Source: Porphyromonas sp. (lineage in GTDB: Bacteria; Bacteroidota; Bacteroidia; Bacteroidales; Porphyromonadaceae). Taken from it: 64,000 nt of DNA. Within the stretch, counting starts at the first letter, position 1, and every line of letters begins with the position of its first letter. Below, one piece after another: positions 60,012-64,000 of the stretch. Position numbers and translations under genes: made by a program. The notes under the pieces were generated by a model, which saw only the letters and a program-made list of their open reading frames with translations, did not search any database and had not been told where the DNA came from. The DNA lies in NCBI GenBank assembly GCA_029983505.1, contig JASBZK010000005.1, positions 1-64,000 on the forward strand, read 5' to 3'.

Positions 60012-62731
60012 TCAGTTCTTGAGGATATTTTGGCGGTACACTTTTCCCGAGGCTTTCACGGAAAGGATGTAATCCCCGCCTGAGAGATCGGTGAGGTCAA
60101 GTGTGACTTTTCTGTCCTCCGGGTGCCGGACGGTGACGAACTTCTTCCGCGCTACCCCTCCCAGCGGGGTGAGGATCTCGATCTCCGCGGTGTGGACGCT
60201 CTCAGAGAGCCGGATATGGAGGCCTTTGAGGACGGGAACCGGGTAGGCAGAGAGGACGATGCCGTCGTTGACCACGCGGAGCGTGAACCTCATCTTTGCG
60301 CTTTTCCCGGACGGATCTTTTGCCGTTATCTCGATGTGAGCCGTGCCGAGACGTGTGAGCGAGAAGGAGAGTTTGGAGCCATCGAGGACGGGGTACGCGA
60401 TCTCCGGATCAAAACTAAATCCCTCGAACGAGAGTGCGTCGCCGTCCGGATCGTTGAAGTATTCGGAGAGGTCGAGACTGAAGTCCTTGTCTTCCAGGGG
60501 GAGGACGATCTCGTCCTTGGTCCGGATGAGTGCGGGTGCGCTGTTTCCCGTCACATCAAATGGGATCTCCATTTTGGAAGAGCCGAAAGGATCCGAGACG
60601 GTAAGCGTAACCGTATGCCGACCTGCGGGTAGAGACTTACGGAAGTCGATGAGGATTTTGTCCCCGTCTCTGTGGTGGGTGATCCCTTTCGTCTCACCCG
60701 TCAGAGCGTACGTCCAGTCGTGCTTGTCCGCATCCGTGACAGTGATCTCCAGTGTCCGGACGGTACTACCGGTGAGGGTAACTTGCTCAAAGCCTTCGGG
60801 CAGCGCGAGCTCGGGCAGATGGTTGGAGAGCGTCCGTGCGTCGAAGAAGATGAAGTCGGAGAGCTGCCCCCATCTGTCTATGCCCGCGAGAGCGAAGTGA
60901 TACGGAGTCCCGAGTGCCAGTCCTTTCAGCTTGGCTTGGAAAGTCTCTCCTGCGCCTGGATGCTCTACGGCGTTGAAGATTTCTTTTCGGACTCCGGGTG
61001 CGCCCAAGAGCTCCTTCGAGAGTTTCTTTTCTTTGCTGTAGAAGAGGACATAAGAGATGGCTGTGCCGTCGTCTTCGTCCTCGACGGTCATCCAGCTGAA
61101 CGCGATTTCGTCGTGTCCGGGAGTCACTTTCAAGGTCTTTTCCTCTACTGCCTTTGGCGCTTTCATCCGGTTCTCCCGGAGTGCCTTCCCCGCGTCCGCT
61201 ATGCCGGAGCCGATCTTCCCTCTGTACTCCGGACTGCGGGCGTCGATATCGAAAGGACGCAGTGACCCGAGGAGGCGGGCGCGGAGGTCTGCGTTAGTGA
61301 ACCCCTTCCCTCCGAACTTGGAGACGATCAATGCCGCTACTCCGCTCACGATGGGACAGGCCTGTGAAGTCCCCTGCATATACCCGTACATTCCTTGGGT
61401 TACCGTGCTGAGGATAAGCCCCTCCGGATTGCCGTAAGTCATATCACCGCCGGGACCGGAGATGTCGACCCATTCGCCGTAATTGGAGTAGACGGCTTTT
61501 TGGGCTGACCTACTGATGCCACAGCGACTGCACGGCTATAGCTGCCGGGATTGTACCATATCTCGCTGTCTTGGTTGCCCGCAGCAAAGATGGCGAGACC
61601 TCCTTTCATCGGGGAACTTTCGAGCTGATTGCCCTCGTCGTCGCATCCGGCGTTGTCCGTGAAATAGTCTATGGCGGTCTTGAAAGACTCCGTAATCATA
61701 TCGGGTCCCGGGGCAGGACCGGTACCCCAGGAGTTATTGGCGATCACGGCGCCGTTGTCTGCTGCGTAGATGAAGGCGTTGAGGACGGCTTCGGGGCTGT
61801 TGACTTCGCCAAAGATCTGACAGGACATAATCCTGACCCCGCTTTTGTCCGAGCCGTCACCGCCGGCTACTCCCGCGACGCCGAGGTGGTTATTGCGGAT
61901 AGCTCCGATGAGTCCCGCTACGTGTGTGCCGTGGTTGTCGGGGTCTATGCGGGTGACGCCGGTATTGAAGTTGAAGCCGTGGAGGTCTTTGCCGTACTCG
62001 TCGGTTCTCTTGGGATTCGGATTGGTCCATATATGAGCCTCGAGGTCGGGGTGGTTGGTCTGCACGCCGCCGTCAAGGACGGCAACGATGACGTCCGGAG
62101 AGCCGGTCACGCCTTTGCTCCAAGCTTCGAGGACGTTGACGTCCACACCCTTGAGGAAGCCGGGGACTTGCTCCGTGTTGCGGAGATGCCATTGCTCGCG
62201 GTAGCGGGTGTCGTCTGGTTCACCCGGCAGAAGTCCTGTCCCCTCTCCCCGAAGCGTCAGCGGTGAAGCGAAGACTACCTGCTCCTTCGGGGCTTCGATG
62301 TCGGGAACCTTCTCTATGATGTCCACTCCGGGGATCCTTTTGCCGGCGTCGAAAGCCCGGGTGACGGCGAGCTTTTTGTCAAAAACTACCGTGAACCAGA
62401 GGTGGAGACCGGCCTTATGGTGACGCTTGGCGAAGCGTGGGTCGAGGTCCCGGAAAACAGGAGTGATGCTTTCGGCTCCGATTTCGTCCAAGAACGCGTC
62501 CATTTCGGGGTTCCCGCCGCGCAGACCGTTGCCTTCAAGTCTGTGGTATAAGTCTTCGGAAGCTTTTATCCGAACCATTCCCGGGACGAACCCCGCCTCC
62601 TCCGTCTCTTCCTGTGGGCGGCTTTCGGGAGACGCCTGGACGGCAGTTTCGCTCCCGATGCGGGTACAGGAAAAAAGACAGAGAGCGAGCGGCAGGACGA
62701 ATGCACTGAGTGCTCTTGTGCGGTGTGTCAT
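60012..62731 (-). pseudogene. Subtilisin-like (S8) surface protease, split by a -1 frameshift
   Basis: Two overlapping frames together encode one S8 protease of about 906 residues. The upstream part (61439-62731) has a lipobox-like signal (LFSC, Cys22), the catalytic D220 (VAVLDGGVQTNH) and H267 (NHGTHVAG). The downstream part (60012 to about 61501) starts inside the S8 domain and holds the catalytic Ser (GTSQACP, third residue of TSQ), then a fibronectin-like region, Ig/cadherin-like domains and a T9SS type A sorting domain (AYPVPVLKGLHIRL to the end). The shift maps to a five-base T-run (61497-61501, A5 in the coding strand). Adding one base restores GQPKKAVYSNYGEWVDISGPGGDM. It may be a true mutation, phase variation or a sequence error. 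Confidence 0.8.
61497..61501 (-). other. Frameshift site in the S8 protease gene
   Basis: The coding-strand context is CAG CCC AAA AAG CCG. Reading in the -1 frame after AAG gives GCC GTC TAC TCC AAT TAC and continues the S8 domain. A ribosomal slip would need C-AAA-AAG, which is not the canonical A-AAA-AAG, so a lost A is more likely than programmed frameshifting. Confidence 0.75.
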
Positions 62732-62755
62732 GCGATACTGTGTCTTAGCGGGTGA

Positions 62756-64000
62756 TTACTTCTTTTGGATCGGGACGACGAGCATGTGTGCCACGGGGAT
62801 TGCGTCATTGATCTCATCGTACTGCCCCACGCGGAAAGCCACTGCGATGCCTCTTGCGGGGTTATTGTAGAAGGTCGGGAACTGTGGGTTGTTGTCCACC
62901 CTTTGGATGTCCGTAAACCCTTCCTTGGTGAGCAGCTCTTTGAATTCGTTTGTGAGCAGATATTTGCCCTCTTCCGGGGAGTAGAAGAACTTATTGACGT
63001 CGTAGAAGAAGATGTCCATCTGCCCGAGCACATCCTTTTGGTTGTGGAAGATGTAGCGCCGTGTGACGTAGATGTGGTCGAATACGTTGTAGAAAATGTA
63101 GCTGAAAGTCGCATCTTTGTCCGTATTCAGTTCGTCGACTTTCCCGCCGTGTGTGGACTCCCACGCCGCGACATCATTCATCGTGACGTCGAAGCGTCCT
63201 ATGCCGAGGGGCAGGGAGTTGAAAGTGGGATGCGCGCCTCTCTGTCCTTTGACGAAGCGGAAGAGTACCTTACTGTAAAAGTTGGGGTTTGCCATACTGT
63301 AGGTGATGTTGGCGACGACTTCGTAAGCCGTATCTCCTTTCTTCATCTTCTTGACGTACACCATCTCGACGGTATTGTCACCGATGTACTTGAAGCCGTT
63401 GCTCTCCAAAAACTCGGCAAACTTCTCGCTCGTGATCGTCTTCAGCTCATCGGAGACGAGTTGGGCTTCGACGAGCTCTTTGCTTTTGTCGAACGTGTAC
63501 TTGATGACCCGCAGTTCGTCACTAAGGGTTACGTAGGTGTGGGAGCCTCCGTAGAGATACCCAGCGTCCTCCTGTAGTTTGCTCTTGCGCCCTTCCTCAA
63601 ACGCACGGACTTCATCCGTCGTCGCTTCGGGCATAAGGAGCGGGAGGAGTAGGACGAGCTTGGGCGCTTGGGTGACTTCAATCTCCCGGACGACTTCCTT
63701 CCCGTGAATAAATACCTTGTGGCTTCTCTCTGCTTCCGTGTTGTTGGCAGAGAAAGAGAGGTTCAGCCTGTCCTCATCAAGGACGCGGGTGGCTTTGATC
63801 CAGTCCGGGAGGTTCTCCTCCACACTCCAGTCGCCACTGCGGCTCTTGACGGAGAGGACGACTTCTTGTGCCGATTGGTCGAGGTTGATTTTTTCGGCAC
63901 TCACAAAGAGTTCGTCGCTCATCGGTGCCTGCTCCACCGGGATCCGCTCCGTAAGTGAGCCGGAGCGTACTACGACCTCGCCGGAGCGGGTCTTGGTAGT
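62756..64000 (-). CDS. BACON-domain protein, 5' end outside the window
   Basis: The 414 visible residues have no start in the window; the frame is open to base 64000. At the N-terminus is the end of one BACON domain (VRSGSLTERIPVEQAP) followed by a full one (about residues 25-110, with WSVEENLPDWIKATR and EVVREIEVTQAP). The remaining 300 residues form an unrecognised alpha/beta region. BACON domains are Bacteroidota surface modules thought to bind mucin or carbohydrate. It lies 25 bases upstream of the S8 protease and probably shares its operon. The N-terminal signal, likely a lipoprotein signal, is not visible. Confidence 0.8.
   Translation of the reverse strand, partial: TTKTRSGEVVVRSGSLTERIPVEQAPMSDELFVSAEKINLDQSAQEVVLSVKSRSGDWSVEENLPDWIKATRVLDEDRLNLSFSANNTEAERSHKVFIHGKEVVREIEVTQAPKLVLLLPLLMPEATTDEVRAFEEGRKSKLQEDAGYLYGGSHTYVTLSDELRVIKYTFDKSKELVEAQLVSDELKTITSEKFAEFLESNGFKYIGDNTVEMVYVKKMKKGDTAYEVVANITYSMANPNFYSKVLFRFVKGQRGAHPTFNSLPLGIGRFDVTMNDVAAWESTHGGKVDELNTDKDATFSYIFYNVFDHIYVTRRYIFHNQKDVLGQMDIFFYDVNKFFYSPEEGKYLLTNEFKELLTKEGFTDIQRVDNNPQFPTFYNNPARGIAVAFRVGQYDEINDAIPVAHMLVVPIQKK

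Noticed and set aside
61439..61510. Programmed -1 ribosomal frameshifting in the S8 protease
   Set aside because: The site is C-AAA-AAG rather than A-AAA-AAG and I see no strong stimulatory hairpin just downstream; a single-base loss in A5 is simpler.
1..64000. CRISPR array, prophage, insertion sequence or toxin-antitoxin locus
   Set aside because: The repeated modules are irregular in spacing and vary in sequence, with no cas genes; no transposase, integrase or phage structural gene was found among the real genes.

Overview
This window looks like a chromosomal segment of a Bacteroidota bacterium, most likely a Porphyromonas-like member of the Bacteroidales. The reasons are the complete Bat (aerotolerance) gene set, an EF-G2-type elongation factor, the DUF4494 and DUF4492 families, BACON domains, a type IX secretion (T9SS) C-terminal sorting domain next to a PorV-like barrel, and promoters of the Bacteroidota form (TTTG, about 20 bases, TAnnTTTG). 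I see no prophage, insertion sequence, CRISPR array or rRNA operon. Family names come from reading the proteins; no database search was possible.

Layout. 1-1900: a lipoprotein gene between two identical 54-base direct repeats, then a probable structured RNA. 1894-12643 (minus): a very long gene run of moxR, DUF58, a membrane protein, batA, batB, batC, batD, batE, a PAP2 phosphatase, a sugar-kinase-like gene and dgkA. 12806-19365 (minus): PEP carboxykinase, a GH20 hexosaminidase, a 305-base palindromic element and a PpiD-like foldase. 19703-23487 (plus): acyltransferase, nicotinamidase, DUF4494, YggS and an OmpA-type lipoprotein. 23847-30814 (minus): dusB, yqeY, ftsZ, ftsA, a small membrane protein and an OstA/LptA-like gene. 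31003-43562 (minus): a GT87 mannosyltransferase-like gene, then mlaE-mlaF-glnS-surA, DUF4492-cydA-cydB and gcvP. 43913-44820 (plus): a YjdI-like iron-sulfur protein and two tandem acetyltransferases. 45013-50327 (minus): tRNA-Lys, a HAD-thioesterase fusion, pfkA, prmA, rpsU and a porin. 50601-52748 (plus): an EF-G2-like factor without the catalytic histidine. 52906-64000 (minus): a TPR protein, ROK kinase, lipoprotein, metG-mnmA, a PorV-like barrel, a subtilisin-like protease split by a -1 frameshift, and a BACON protein that runs off the window.

The themes are envelope biogenesis (Bat, Mla, SurA/PpiD, OstA, OmpA), cell division, central carbon and energy metabolism (PckA, PfkA, ROK kinase, CydAB, GcvP) and translation (GlnRS, MetRS, MnmA, DusB, PrmA, S21, EF-G2).

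The most unusual non-coding feature is a family of short palindromic modules (arms near GGTCYGTRYCTCG, often with GGTACGTGCAAAA) in at least 14 intergenic gaps, roughly one per 4.6 kb. Several copies form perfect hairpins with T-tracts and appear to serve as terminators. Other prime leads are the candidate RNA at 1711-1897 with two mutually exclusive long-range pairings, the inverted-repeat element at 16729-17033, the repeat-bounded lipoprotein cassette, and the frameshifted protease that combines a lipobox with a T9SS sorting domain.
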